Position numbers and translations under genes: made by a program. 64,000 bases of DNA from Psychrobacter arenosus (GTDB taxonomy: Bacteria; Pseudomonadota; Gammaproteobacteria; Pseudomonadales; Moraxellaceae). How positions within the stretch are numbered: position 1 is the stretch's first letter; each line of letters opens with the position of its first letter. The stretch lies in NCBI RefSeq assembly GCF_904848165.1, contig NZ_LR884459.1, positions 1,054,001 to 1,118,000 of the forward strand. Reading direction: 5' to 3'. A model generated the notes under the pieces. It was not told where the DNA came from, made no database searches, and saw nothing but the letters and a program-made list of their open reading frames with translations. Positions 18,865-26,048 of this stretch are shown in pieces.

Positions 18865-18894
18865 AGCCAGATACCCCATGTATCTGGCTTTTTA
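18865..18894 (+). terminator. Terminator hairpin inside the IS left end
   Basis: AGCCAGATA (18865-18873) pairs with TATCTGGCT (18881-18889), 9 bp perfect, followed by TTTTT on the plus strand. It would stop transcripts entering the element from the 6S RNA side, antisense to the transposase. On the minus strand it lies just after the orfB stop and could also end the transposase mRNA, although its T-run is weaker there. Confidence 0.7.
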
Positions 18895-18895
18895 T

Positions 18896-19726
18896 TCAAG
18901 CAGGACATGAATAATCTTGATGAACCTCAAAGGGGGTTCTCATATTTAAGCTTGAATGAGGTCGTAGGTGGTTATAAATATAAACGGACTCATCTACAAG
19001 TTGTTTGAGCTCACTCATTGTATTGCACTCATAGAGTAAGAACTCGCCCTTTAAGATCCCATTAACGCGCTCGGCCAACGCATTTTGATAACAATCATAA
19101 CCATCGGTCATAGAAGGTCTAATGCCGCTTCGCCTTAATGCTTCTTGATACTCTGATGCGCAGTACTGTAGACCTCGATCAGAATGATGAATCGCCTCAT
19201 GGCGATAGCAACGTCTCTCTACTGCCATGTTCAAGGCTTTAACGACTTCATTGACCGGCATGCTATCACTTAAGTGATAACCCATAATCTGCCTTGAGTA
19301 GGCATCTGTCACCAATGATAAGTAATGCGTGCCTTGTTTAGACGTCACATAGGTAATGTCAGCAACCAAGGTTTGTTCGGGTTTTACAGGCTTGGGTGCA
19401 TCCTTGGTTAAGTTAGGGTGTTTTCTCATCCAGTGTTTACTAAACGTGATTTTAGTATAGCTGCGTCTGGGCTTAACCAGCAGTCTATGCGCTCTTAGAT
19501 AAGCAAAGAACCCGTCACGTCCAATCTTGATACCCTGGGCAATCAGTTTGGGTTTGATGAGCCAATATAGCTTGCGACCGCCAATTCTCGGCATCAGCAT
19601 TCGATACTCTTGTATCCAGTCTTTGAGGATAGCCAGCGTCTGGCTTCTTTGTTGTTGCCTCACGCGGTGTTGGTAAAGCGCTTGCGGACTCACCTCTAGC
19701 AGACGACACCCTTGAGCCAGACTCAC
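18896..19726 (-). CDS. IS3-family transposase OrfB (integrase core)
   Basis: Catalytic half of the transposase, 276 residues as a separate frame. It has an N-terminal HTH_21-like region, then the DDE integrase fold: the first Asp in L-V-A-D-I-T-Y-V, the second in H-H-S-D-R-G-L-Q-Y, and Glu in Q-N-A-L-A-E-R-V-N-G-I-L-K. The C-terminal Y-N-x-x-R-P-H-S-S-L is typical of IS3. The formal GTG at 19726 overlaps the orfA stop by GTGA, but the protein is expected mainly as an OrfAB fusion made by -1 frameshifting about 45 bases upstream. The reading frame is intact. Confidence 0.92.
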   Translation of the reverse strand: MSLAQGCRLLEVSPQALYQHRVRQQQRSQTLAILKDWIQEYRMLMPRIGGRKLYWLIKPKLIAQGIKIGRDGFFAYLRAHRLLVKPRRSYTKITFSKHWMRKHPNLTKDAPKPVKPEQTLVADITYVTSKQGTHYLSLVTDAYSRQIMGYHLSDSMPVNEVVKALNMAVERRCYRHEAIHHSDRGLQYCASEYQEALRRSGIRPSMTDGYDCYQNALAERVNGILKGEFLLYECNTMSELKQLVDESVYIYNHLRPHSSLNMRTPFEVHQDYSCPA

Positions 19727-20115
19727 TTGTCGATCTTGTTTGAGTTGCCAGAGAATGCCGTAGGTGACTTTTTTCTGGTACTTGCTCCATGCTTGCCATC
19801 TAAAGCTTCAACGATCTTGCCGAGAATTAGGGTGCGAGCTTTCTCGTCAGCCAGTTCTCGCTCTAGACGTTTGATGGTTTGCGCAGGGGTTTCTTTATTT
19901 GGCATTTTTAAACTCTCAGGCGGTCGTGTCCAGTCTAATGTACCATATTTACGCAGCCAAACTAACACCGTACTACGACCTTGAATGCCATAGTGCTGTT
20001 GCGCCTGCTTATAGGTCATGTCGCCTTTTTCGACACGGTCCACCACCGCTAATTTAAAGCCTAGGGTGTAATCTCTTTGCGTGCGCTTAACCTTTACTGT
20101 CTCTACCTTGTCCAT
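19723..20115 (-). CDS. IS3-family transposase OrfA (helix-turn-helix)
   Basis: DNA-binding half of the transposase, 130 residues: a helix-turn-helix (Y-K-Q-A-Q-Q-H-Y-G-I-Q-G-R-S-T-V-L-V-W-L at about 36-55) followed by a leucine-zipper-like coiled coil (Q-T-I-K-R-L-E-R-E-L ... L-I-L-G-K-I-V-E-A-L, 78-104), which mediates multimerisation. It binds the terminal repeats. Near its end the codons AGA-AAA-AAG hold the slippery heptamer; ribosomes that slip by -1 continue into orfB, others stop at 19723. Confidence 0.9.
   Translation of the reverse strand: MDKVETVKVKRTQRDYTLGFKLAVVDRVEKGDMTYKQAQQHYGIQGRSTVLVWLRKYGTLDWTRPPESLKMPNKETPAQTIKRLERELADEKARTLILGKIVEALDGKHGASTRKKSPTAFSGNSNKIDK
19768..19774 (-). 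promoter_or_regulatory. A6G programmed -1 frameshift site
   Basis: On the minus strand the sequence reads A-AAA-AAG in the orfA frame. A -1 slip gives an open frame (K-V-T-Y-G-I-L-W-Q-L-K-Q-D-R-Q-V-S-L) that runs directly into orfB with no stop. This is the canonical IS3-family recoding signal. Confidence 0.85.
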
Positions 20116-20138
20116 AATAAGCTTCCTTTTCGTAAACT

Positions 20139-20155
20139 TATTTCAGGACGGGACA
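20139..20155 (-). repeat. IS right terminal inverted repeat
   Basis: Reverse complement reads TGTCCCGTCCTGAAATA, matching the left end at 16 of 17 positions. The CGT duplication follows at 20156-20158. The transposase is read away from this end. Confidence 0.85.
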
Positions 20156-20163
20156 CGTCCTAT

Positions 20164-20198
20164 AAAAAAGCCCTCTCATATTGAAAGGGCTTTTTTTA
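20164..20198. terminator. Bidirectional terminator after fxsA
   Basis: AAAAAAGCCCT pairs with AGGGCTTTTTT (within 20164-20198), with T-runs available on both strands. It ends fxsA transcripts (minus). Before the IS came in it would also have been the next terminator downstream of ssrS. Confidence 0.8.
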
Positions 20199-20245
20199 TC
20201 GCTTTAATTTGACTTTAACACTACTTCCATCACTATAAGCTACCG

Positions 20246-20881
20246 TTATTCATCATTGGCAGACTGAGTGATTTTCTTCACATCTTTAGGTACAGTTTTT
20301 GCGGTACCATCTACTGTGGTAGTTTGCTTAAAGACATTACCGAAGGGGTTGCCAGCGTTGTTCGGACCACTGCCGCCCATACCGCCGAACGGGTTTTGAC
20401 CCCCGAAAGGATTGCCGCCAGGACCCCCCATTCCGCCCATGCCGCCAGCGCCGCCGAATGGATTTTGTCCGCCCATTTGCTTCGCCATCATTTCCATCAT
20501 TTTTTGCTGATTGTTCATGACGTAGTTGTTGGCCAAGTCTTTTAGCTTTCTCTGCACCGGCGGTAGGATAACCAATAGCGCCAACACATCACTGATTAAC
20601 CCGGGGATTAATAGCAGCAAGCCGGCGACGGCCATGGCCACACTTTTAATCATCGTGTTTTCAGGAGGACGCATACCAGGGTTCATCATGCCCCCAGCTT
20701 TCATTTGCTGCGCCATAGGGTTCAGCGTCGCTAGGCCTTTGCGAATTAAGGTAATACCAATGACCGCTGCAATGATAAACCAAAAGAATACTAGCCAGCC
20801 GCTCATAAATTGGGCAAGCAAGTACCACAGCAACATCTCAATGATAAACCATACGATGGCGATGCCAACAATCTGACCCAT
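20246..20881 (-). CDS. fxsA: FxsA family membrane protein
   Basis: FxsA (suppressor of F exclusion of phage T7) is a small cytoplasmic-membrane protein; the wider family role is unclear. The 211-residue product has membrane segments at about 5-25, 29-47 and 80-105. It carries the family signature with M-A-x-x-G-L-L-L-L-I-P-G-L-I-S-D-V-L-A-L-L and P-P-V-Q-R near 83-112. After residue 120 there is a Met/Gly/Asn-rich tail with four N-P-F-G units and many G-G-M-G steps, then a Lys/Thr-rich end. The tail is much richer than in E. coli FxsA (158 residues). The single ATG at 20881 fits. Confidence 0.85.
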   Translation of the reverse strand: MGQIVGIAIVWFIIEMLLWYLLAQFMSGWLVFFWFIIAAVIGITLIRKGLATLNPMAQQMKAGGMMNPGMRPPENTMIKSVAMAVAGLLLLIPGLISDVLALLVILPPVQRKLKDLANNYVMNNQQKMMEMMAKQMGGQNPFGGAGGMGGMGGPGGNPFGGQNPFGGMGGSGPNNAGNPFGNVFKQTTTVDGTAKTVPKDVKKITQSANDE

Positions 20882-21289
20882 AATGCGTCGTCCTACAATA
20901 AAGAATTAATTAAAAAAAGAATGAGAATAAAAGCAGCCATAGTATCTGCGTAGCGGCTAATATTTGCTTCGTTAATAAGGTATATGGGGATGGCCTGCTA
21001 TACTATCAAATCCAATTGGCTTTTTTAAGCGAAACTCTAAGATAAATACTAACCCGCTATCCTGATAAATTGACGTCGATTTTCAGAAACTCCTCTGATT
21101 AATCAATATATTAATTATTCATTTTGTAAGATTTACAGGGGTGGTATCTGCTAAATTCAATGCAGTCGGTTTTTGCAATTTTTTTAGTCGTAGAGGCTTT
21201 ATGTTAGCTTAGCTTCAACTTCGCTATTACGACATCTGCGCATTTTTTACACTTATTCTTATCTTTATTAACCACAGGTTTTGGGCACT
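20882..21289. other. Divergent intergenic region between fxsA and ruvC
   Basis: About 408 bases containing the promoters of fxsA (minus) and ruvC (plus). No ORF, repeat or RNA gene is evident; a T-rich stretch lies near 21170-21190. Confidence 0.4.
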
Positions 21290-21877
21290 ATGGCAATTAT
21301 TATCGGTATCGATCCTGGCTCTCGTATGACGGGGTACGGTATCATCCGGCAAACGGGCGACAAACTTACCTATCTGGACGCCGGGACTATTCGTACGGAA
21401 ACCAAAGAGATGCCTGAACGTCTTAAACGTATTTTTCAGGGGGTCACGCGCATCACTGAACACTACTTAAAATATTTGGATGAGCCGATCTATGGGGCCG
21501 TAGAGCAAGTCTTTATGGCCGAAAACCCAGATTCAGCGCTTAAATTGGGTCAAGCTCGCGGTGCCGCTATTGCGGGTCTGGTAGCGTTAGATGTAGAAGT
21601 GGCTGAATACACCGCCAGACAAATCAAACAGGCGGTCTGTGGCTACGGGGCAGCAGATAAAGACCAGGTGCAAGAGATGGTCTGTCGTTTGCTAAAACTA
21701 GAGGTGACTCCGCAACAAGATGCGGCTGATGGACTCGCCTGCGCCATTTGCCACGCCCACTCGAGCCATTCGATGAATAAGCTGCTGCTGAATTCTGCCC
21801 TGCAGGGTCGCGGGGCGGCTTCTAAGAAAAAAGGCCGCTGGCGTCTGACAGAAGAAGATGTCGCTAAAATGCGCTGA
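21290..21877 (+). CDS. ruvC: Holliday junction endonuclease RuvC
   Basis: Dimeric, metal-dependent nuclease that cuts Holliday junctions symmetrically after RuvAB migration. The 195-residue product starts [17 protein letters not shown], with first catalytic Asp D7. Further catalytic residues are Glu in V-E-Q-V-F-M (about 68) and the pair of Asp in Q-D-A-A-D-G-L-A (about 140-143). I chose the ATG at 21290 because the TTG at 21281 would add M-G-T with no family support. A Lys/Arg-rich C-terminus follows (S-K-K-K-G-R-W-R). It is separate from ruvAB, unlike in enterics. Confidence 0.96.
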   Translation: MAIIIGIDPGSRMTGYGIIRQTGDKLTYLDAGTIRTETKEMPERLKRIFQGVTRITEHYLKYLDEPIYGAVEQVFMAENPDSALKLGQARGAAIAGLVALDVEVAEYTARQIKQAVCGYGAADKDQVQEMVCRLLKLEVTPQQDAADGLACAICHAHSSHSMNKLLLNSALQGRGAASKKKGRWRLTEEDVAKMR

Positions 21878-21938
21878 TAAATGACAGTCATTAACCTGTA
21901 CATTAATCTTAAGTACTCTTTAAAACCAAATTAAAACC

Positions 21939-21971
21939 AAAAAGCAGAACCCTCATGGCTCTGCTTTTTTT
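21939..21971. terminator. Bidirectional terminator between ruvC and META-domain gene
   Basis: AAAAAGCAGA (21939-21948) and TCTGCTTTTT (21960-21969) form a perfect 10-bp stem between convergent genes. Confidence 0.85.
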
Positions 21972-21993
21972 ATGCTAATGGGTCCGAGACTAC

Positions 21994-22863
21994 TTATTTA
22001 ACCATTTGGCTTTCTACTACCATATCTAACACATAAGCATACTGCTTGCCTTTGACATCGCTTGGGTCAACTGTGTAGCGCTTTAGACGCAGTACTTGGT
22101 CTTGGTTAGCATTATGAGTGAAGCCTTCGATTTCGCCGGCAAATAACGTCCATTTGCCTTCGTCAGTTTTCACCCCTTGCTCACTATAAGTAATTGGCTT
22201 AACTTTTAAACATTCTTTGGTCGTACCATCGGGGCAAGGCTCGGCTTTATGATCCACCGCCCAAAAGATAGTCTCCCCTTTTTGCTTATACTTGGCTTCA
22301 GCATTCATCTTACCTTGCCATACTAGCGTGGCCTTCTTAGCACTGCTGCTGTCTATTAAGGTTAATACTGGCGCAGCACCGTCTTTATAGCTAAGCTGAC
22401 TGTCGCCCTGCATTACGCTATTTAGCAGCTTTTCAGCAGCATCTAAATCCTGACAAAACATTTGCGTGCTCATGACATTACCTACCGTCATCACATTGCT
22501 CGCCAACTCATAGCTGCCGCCCATACGATTACAGCCCACGCCAAAGCCTACGGTATTGCCGCCATTCTGCTGAGCGAAGTTAAGGGTCACTTGGTCTTTT
22601 ACTGCGGTCAAAGGCGCTAGCGGTTGATTGTTGCCATCCACAGCGCTAATGAGGGTCCAATCGTAGCTCGCAAGCGTCTTGCTATCGATGACAGCTTTCG
22701 AATCTGCACTATTGGCATCGGTCATACCTTTATCCTTCACAACAGTTTCTGTAGTGCCACCACTAATAGGCGTGGTATTTTGGCAGCCTACGATAGTGAG
22801 CAGACCCGCCATGATGGCAGAAGATAACAATAATTTTTTATTGGCAAATGGCTGAATCGACAT
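21994..22863 (-). CDS. META and DUF4377 domain lipoprotein
   Basis: A 289-residue lipoprotein: type II signal peptide with lipobox I-V-G-C27, a META (HslJ-like) domain at about 63-175 (S-Y-D-W-T-L-I-S-A-V ... V-G-C-N-R-M-G-G ... M-F-C-Q-D), and a C-terminal domain (185-285) with Y/W-x-V-D-H-K-A-E-P-C ... E-C-L-K-V-K ... W-T-L-F-A-G-E-I-E-G-F that matches the DUF4377 pattern. META-domain proteins such as HslJ are linked to heat-shock and novobiocin tolerance, but the biochemical role is unknown. Paired cysteines suggest periplasmic disulfides. The next gene upstream is a META paralogue. Confidence 0.8.
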   Translation of the reverse strand: MSIQPFANKKLLLSSAIMAGLLTIVGCQNTTPISGGTTETVVKDKGMTDANSADSKAVIDSKTLASYDWTLISAVDGNNQPLAPLTAVKDQVTLNFAQQNGGNTVGFGVGCNRMGGSYELASNVMTVGNVMSTQMFCQDLDAAEKLLNSVMQGDSQLSYKDGAAPVLTLIDSSSAKKATLVWQGKMNAEAKYKQKGETIFWAVDHKAEPCPDGTTKECLKVKPITYSEQGVKTDEGKWTLFAGEIEGFTHNANQDQVLRLKRYTVDPSDVKGKQYAYVLDMVVESQMVK

Positions 22864-23131
22864 AAGGTTCCTTGTAAGATAATAGAGGACAGAATAATAG
22901 AGGTATTAACAAAATAATCGGTATATTAAACATGGGTTTAGATATTAGTATAGGGTATTAAATTTGTGCTAATATCCAATAAAGCTACTATAACCAACCT
23001 AGAATCTGATAATGTAACAAAATGTTTATTCCGTATAGGATATTGTTCGTTGATTAATAACGACTGTAAGAATATAGAATTAAATCATTTGTTATTGATG
23101 TGCTTCTTATTGGTGTAATTTACTGTACCTA

Positions 23132-24253
23132 CTATTCATTAAGTCCCATTGCTACGGTCTTTGCTTGACCCTGCCACAGCAATAGACTGCCCCGCTCATT
23201 GGTTTGCACTAAGAGTGGAGCCTCTGAACCCTCTAGCGCATAGAACCTACTAGGGCTAGCCAACTCTCTACCAAGCTGACCTTCGGCTTGCTCAATCTCG
23301 TCATTACAGCCCATGAGTGTGCTAATAGTGAGCCTACTGGGTTTGGTCATTTGGCCATCGAGCAATGTATAACCCGCTGAATGCCAATTGCAACCCATCT
23401 TATAGCCAAACCCTACCTCCTGCTTCGCCTCAGTATTTGCTTCGTTAAACTTAAGCTCAGCTTTTACCTGCGCTATTTTAGGGATAGCTTTAAAGGCAGC
23501 AATAGGCAAATGGCGATTATCAATAGCGAAGTCCAACGTCCAATCATATCGAGAGAGCCAGTTGGTAGTTGCTGGTATTAGCTGTACAGTTAATCCTTTA
23601 GCCTGTTTGTCCACGCGCGCTTGCCACAGCAGCACACTGCCCTCCTCCGTAATTTGCAGCATAATAGGCGTGTCACTCTTGGACTTAGCAGCGGTCAGTA
23701 ATTGCAACTGACTGCGCCCCTCCATAAACTCGCCCAATAGCTGCTCAGCATCTAATAAATCAGGACACATCTGCGCATCGCCCATCTCATCGGTTACCGT
23801 CAGAATACTGCTGTGCATCCCCAACTCTTGCAGGCGAAAGTTACCCCCACGAGCATTACATCCCACGGTATAGCCCATTCCCAGAGAACCCTCTGTTGGT
23901 AGGGTCAGTTGCACGTTATCTTTGATTTTATTGAGCAGCGCTATAGGCTGACGCTCGGCATCGAAGGCACTGATTAACTGCCACTTTGCGACAGGCAATA
24001 AGGGTGCACCAGTATTACTTACCACAGAAGCATTCTGCTCGATTGAAATTAACGGCGCTATTGCAGAATTACTTTTAGCCTCAGTAACCGTACTAACCAT
24101 TGTCACCTCCACTGCCCTGATGGGCGTTTGCACCTCCTCTGCGATAACGGGCGTTTGCACCTGCAACGGATGACACGCCAGCAAAAAAACAGGCGCTACG
24201 ATTAACATAGCGCCCACCCTTACTCTTATAGTTATAGTTATTCTTTTACTCAT
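23132..24253 (-). CDS. Lipoprotein with two META-like domains
   Basis: A 373-residue protein from ATG 24253, with an Arg-rich n-region and lipobox F-L-L-A-C27. Two META-type repeats follow: the first (about 100-220) has W-Q-L-I-S-A-F, Y-T-V-G-C-N-A-R-G-G and L-L-W-Q-A; the second (about 235-368) has Y-D-W-T-L-D-F-A, Y-K-M-G-C-N-W and L-L-W-Q-G. Each repeat keeps a Cys pair (G-C-N and a later Cys). It is homologous to the downstream META lipoprotein, so the two genes give three META units in tandem, probably from duplication. The start is uncertain (GTG 24277 and ATG 24262 are in frame). Function unknown. Confidence 0.75.
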   Translation of the reverse strand: MSKRITITIRVRVGAMLIVAPVFLLACHPLQVQTPVIAEEVQTPIRAVEVTMVSTVTEAKSNSAIAPLISIEQNASVVSNTGAPLLPVAKWQLISAFDAERQPIALLNKIKDNVQLTLPTEGSLGMGYTVGCNARGGNFRLQELGMHSSILTVTDEMGDAQMCPDLLDAEQLLGEFMEGRSQLQLLTAAKSKSDTPIMLQITEEGSVLLWQARVDKQAKGLTVQLIPATTNWLSRYDWTLDFAIDNRHLPIAAFKAIPKIAQVKAELKFNEANTEAKQEVGFGYKMGCNWHSAGYTLLDGQMTKPSRLTISTLMGCNDEIEQAEGQLGRELASPSRFYALEGSEAPLLVQTNERGSLLLWQGQAKTVAMGLNE

Positions 24254-24323
24254 ACTACGCATCTCATCAAGCCACACTTCTCTTAAGTGTCATAACGGTT
24301 TTCAATGTCTTAACCCCACAGGA

Positions 24324-24965
24324 TTAGCTGGTCGCTGGCTTTTTAAAGCCAAACCGCTCATTCATCATCTCATAAAAACGGGCAATCCCCTCGCCATGCG
24401 ATCTCGGATCGACCTTTAGGATTCGGCCAAAGTCTAAAGCGATATATAAGACAATATCCGCATAACTAAATTGGTTATCGACCAGGTACTCATTGTCTTT
24501 TAAAAAGCTTTCAAAGTAAGGCAAGGCTTTGGCAGCACGCGCAATAGACTTGGGTGCCAGCTCTGGAACCTGGTCCACACGCTCAGCTTTTGACGGGTGG
24601 CTGTGTTGAAACGCCAACATATAGTTATAGAGCACTTCAAACTCAGCAATCCGGCGCATAGAGCAGACTTTGGCGCGCTGTACCACATCATTGCCCATCA
24701 CCGAGCGCTCACCATAGACGCGGTCAAGATATTCACAAATCGCTTGGGAATCATTGAGTACCGTACCGTCCTCTAAAGTTAATACCGGCACAGTTTGCAT
24801 CGGGTTCATTGCGGTAAACGACTCTGAAAACTGCTCGCGTTTGGAGAAATCGACATCGAACACATCTAGGTCGTCCATATCGTCGACATCAATGCCTTTG
24901 GCTTGTAGCAAAATGACCACTTTACGCGGGTTTGGCGCTGTTCTTGTTAGATATAATTTTTTCAT
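24324..24965 (-). CDS. Glutathione S-transferase family protein
   Basis: A 213-residue cytosolic protein: an N-terminal thioredoxin-like domain (K-K-L-Y-L-T-R-T-A-P-N-P-R-K-V to about 80, including the T-V-P-V-L-T-L-E-D-G and D-S-Q-A-I-C-E-Y-L glutathione-binding motifs) and a C-terminal all-helical domain ending with Y-A-D-I-V-L-Y-I-A-L-D. No Cys occupies the first-helix active position; a Thr or Ser may act there. The ATG at 24965 has AGGAGA 6 bases upstream; the frame opens 8 codons earlier without support. The substrate cannot be predicted. Confidence 0.85.
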   Translation of the reverse strand: MKKLYLTRTAPNPRKVVILLQAKGIDVDDMDDLDVFDVDFSKREQFSESFTAMNPMQTVPVLTLEDGTVLNDSQAICEYLDRVYGERSVMGNDVVQRAKVCSMRRIAEFEVLYNYMLAFQHSHPSKAERVDQVPELAPKSIARAAKALPYFESFLKDNEYLVDNQFSYADIVLYIALDFGRILKVDPRSHGEGIARFYEMMNERFGFKKPATS

Positions 24966-25194
24966 TACAATCTCCTTTTGTATTTTCAATATGATACTTA
25001 TAGAACAATGCTACTTATAGAATCAAGGTGTTGCTGCACCGAACAAGGATGTCTTCCAATAATATAACAGGACATCATTGAGCTAAGTTATCTCATCATA
25101 GCAAACTTATTTCATTTAAGTTAGCCAGCTTATAAACACTTACGTAAGGATTAAAAAGCGAGCCATAACGGGTGAAAAGACCTGAACACCAGAG
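24966..25194. other. Intergenic region upstream of the GST gene
   Basis: About 230 A+T-rich bases before the terminator of the peroxiredoxin gene. It should carry the GST promoter (minus strand). No ORF or notable repeat. Confidence 0.4.
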
Positions 25195-25227
25195 CATAAA
25201 AAACCCTGCCACCTAAGTCGCAGGGTT
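25195..25227 (-). terminator. Rho-independent terminator after the peroxiredoxin gene
   Basis: AACCCTGC (25202-25209) and GCAGGGTT (25220-25227) form an 8-bp stem. On the minus strand it is followed by a T-run (complement of 25198-25203). Confidence 0.75.
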
Positions 25228-25271
25228 GGTCATCTTGCCCGTCTTACACATAGCTTACGCTTGGGCAACGC

Positions 25272-25910
25272 TTATTTATTTGGCGCTGGCGTAGTACGGA
25301 GATACGGTTTGATTTCAGTATAGCCTTTAGGATATTTCGCTGCGATATCTTCGTTTTTCACGCTTGGTGGGATAATAACGTCATCACCATCTTTCCAGTC
25401 TACTGGCGTCGCAATGTTATATTCGTCAGACAGTTGTAGCGCATCGATGACACGGATGATCTCGTCAAAGTTACGGCCACAGCTGGCAGGGTAAGTTAGG
25501 ATTAGACGAATTTTTTTATTGGCATCAATGATATAAACGCTACGTACCGTCGAAGTGTTGTCTGCATTGGGGTGCATCATGTCGTATAGATTCGCGACGT
25601 CTTTATTTGGGTCAGCGATGATAGGGAAGTTTAAGTCAGTCCCTTGGGTCTCACCGATATCTTTTCTCCACGCATGGTGGTCTTCTAAGCTATCGACTGA
25701 GATACAAATTGGTTTAACGTTACGCTTTTGGAACTCACCATTTAGCGCAGCAGCGCGGCCAAGCTCAGTCGTACATACTGGCGTGAAATCCGCAGGATGC
25801 GAAAAGAACACAACCCAGTTGTCACCCGCCCAATCATAAAAATTGATATCGCCATCAGTAGTAGGGGCGTCAAAGTTAGGAGCTGTATCGCCAAGTCTTA
25901 AATGTGCCAT
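25272..25910 (-). CDS. Peroxiredoxin, Prx6 (1-Cys) type
   Basis: Thiol peroxidase that reduces hydrogen peroxide and alkyl hydroperoxides. The 212-residue product has the active site F-S-H-P-A-D-F-T-P-V-C46-T-T-E with peroxidatic Cys46. It has the long C-terminal domain of the Prx6 group (P-V-D-W-K-D-G-D-D-V-I-I-P-P, Y-P-K-G-Y). Extra cysteines C69 and C144 are present; the latter sits in T-Y-P-A-S-C-G-R-N-F, at a position typical for bacterial Prx6 enzymes. It is cytoplasmic and a single gene. Neighbouring GST and Ter-like genes give the area a stress-response flavour. Confidence 0.92.
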   Translation of the reverse strand: MAHLRLGDTAPNFDAPTTDGDINFYDWAGDNWVVFFSHPADFTPVCTTELGRAAALNGEFQKRNVKPICISVDSLEDHHAWRKDIGETQGTDLNFPIIADPNKDVANLYDMMHPNADNTSTVRSVYIIDANKKIRLILTYPASCGRNFDEIIRVIDALQLSDEYNIATPVDWKDGDDVIIPPSVKNEDIAAKYPKGYTEIKPYLRTTPAPNK

Positions 25911-26048
25911 AAATCTTTCCTTAATGGTTATAGTTTAGGGGTTATAAATTCTTTGTAGTTGCCTTTATCTTACCAAATTCATTATTTAATTCATGTGCTT
26001 GATTGTAAATCTTATATTCCTTCGTGGAATATTGCAACTGTCTTAGTA

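Larger units (their letters stand above)
18830..20155 (-). mobile_element. Complete IS3-family insertion sequence, 1,326 bp
   Basis: The element is bounded by 17-bp inverted repeats (18830-18846 and 20139-20155, one mismatch) and flanked by a direct CGT duplication. It encodes overlapping orfA and orfB with an A6G frameshift signal and an intact DDE transposase core. All parts look intact, so the copy may be active or recent. Taking it out restores a continuous sequence between ssrS and the terminator of fxsA; no coding gene is broken. A terminator hairpin inside the left end (18865-18894) faces incoming transcription from ssrS. I do not assign a specific IS name. Confidence 0.93.

Noticed and set aside
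18133..20245. Genomic island or prophage
   Set aside because: Only one insertion sequence with simple target duplication; flanking genes are core and no integrase or tRNA is present.
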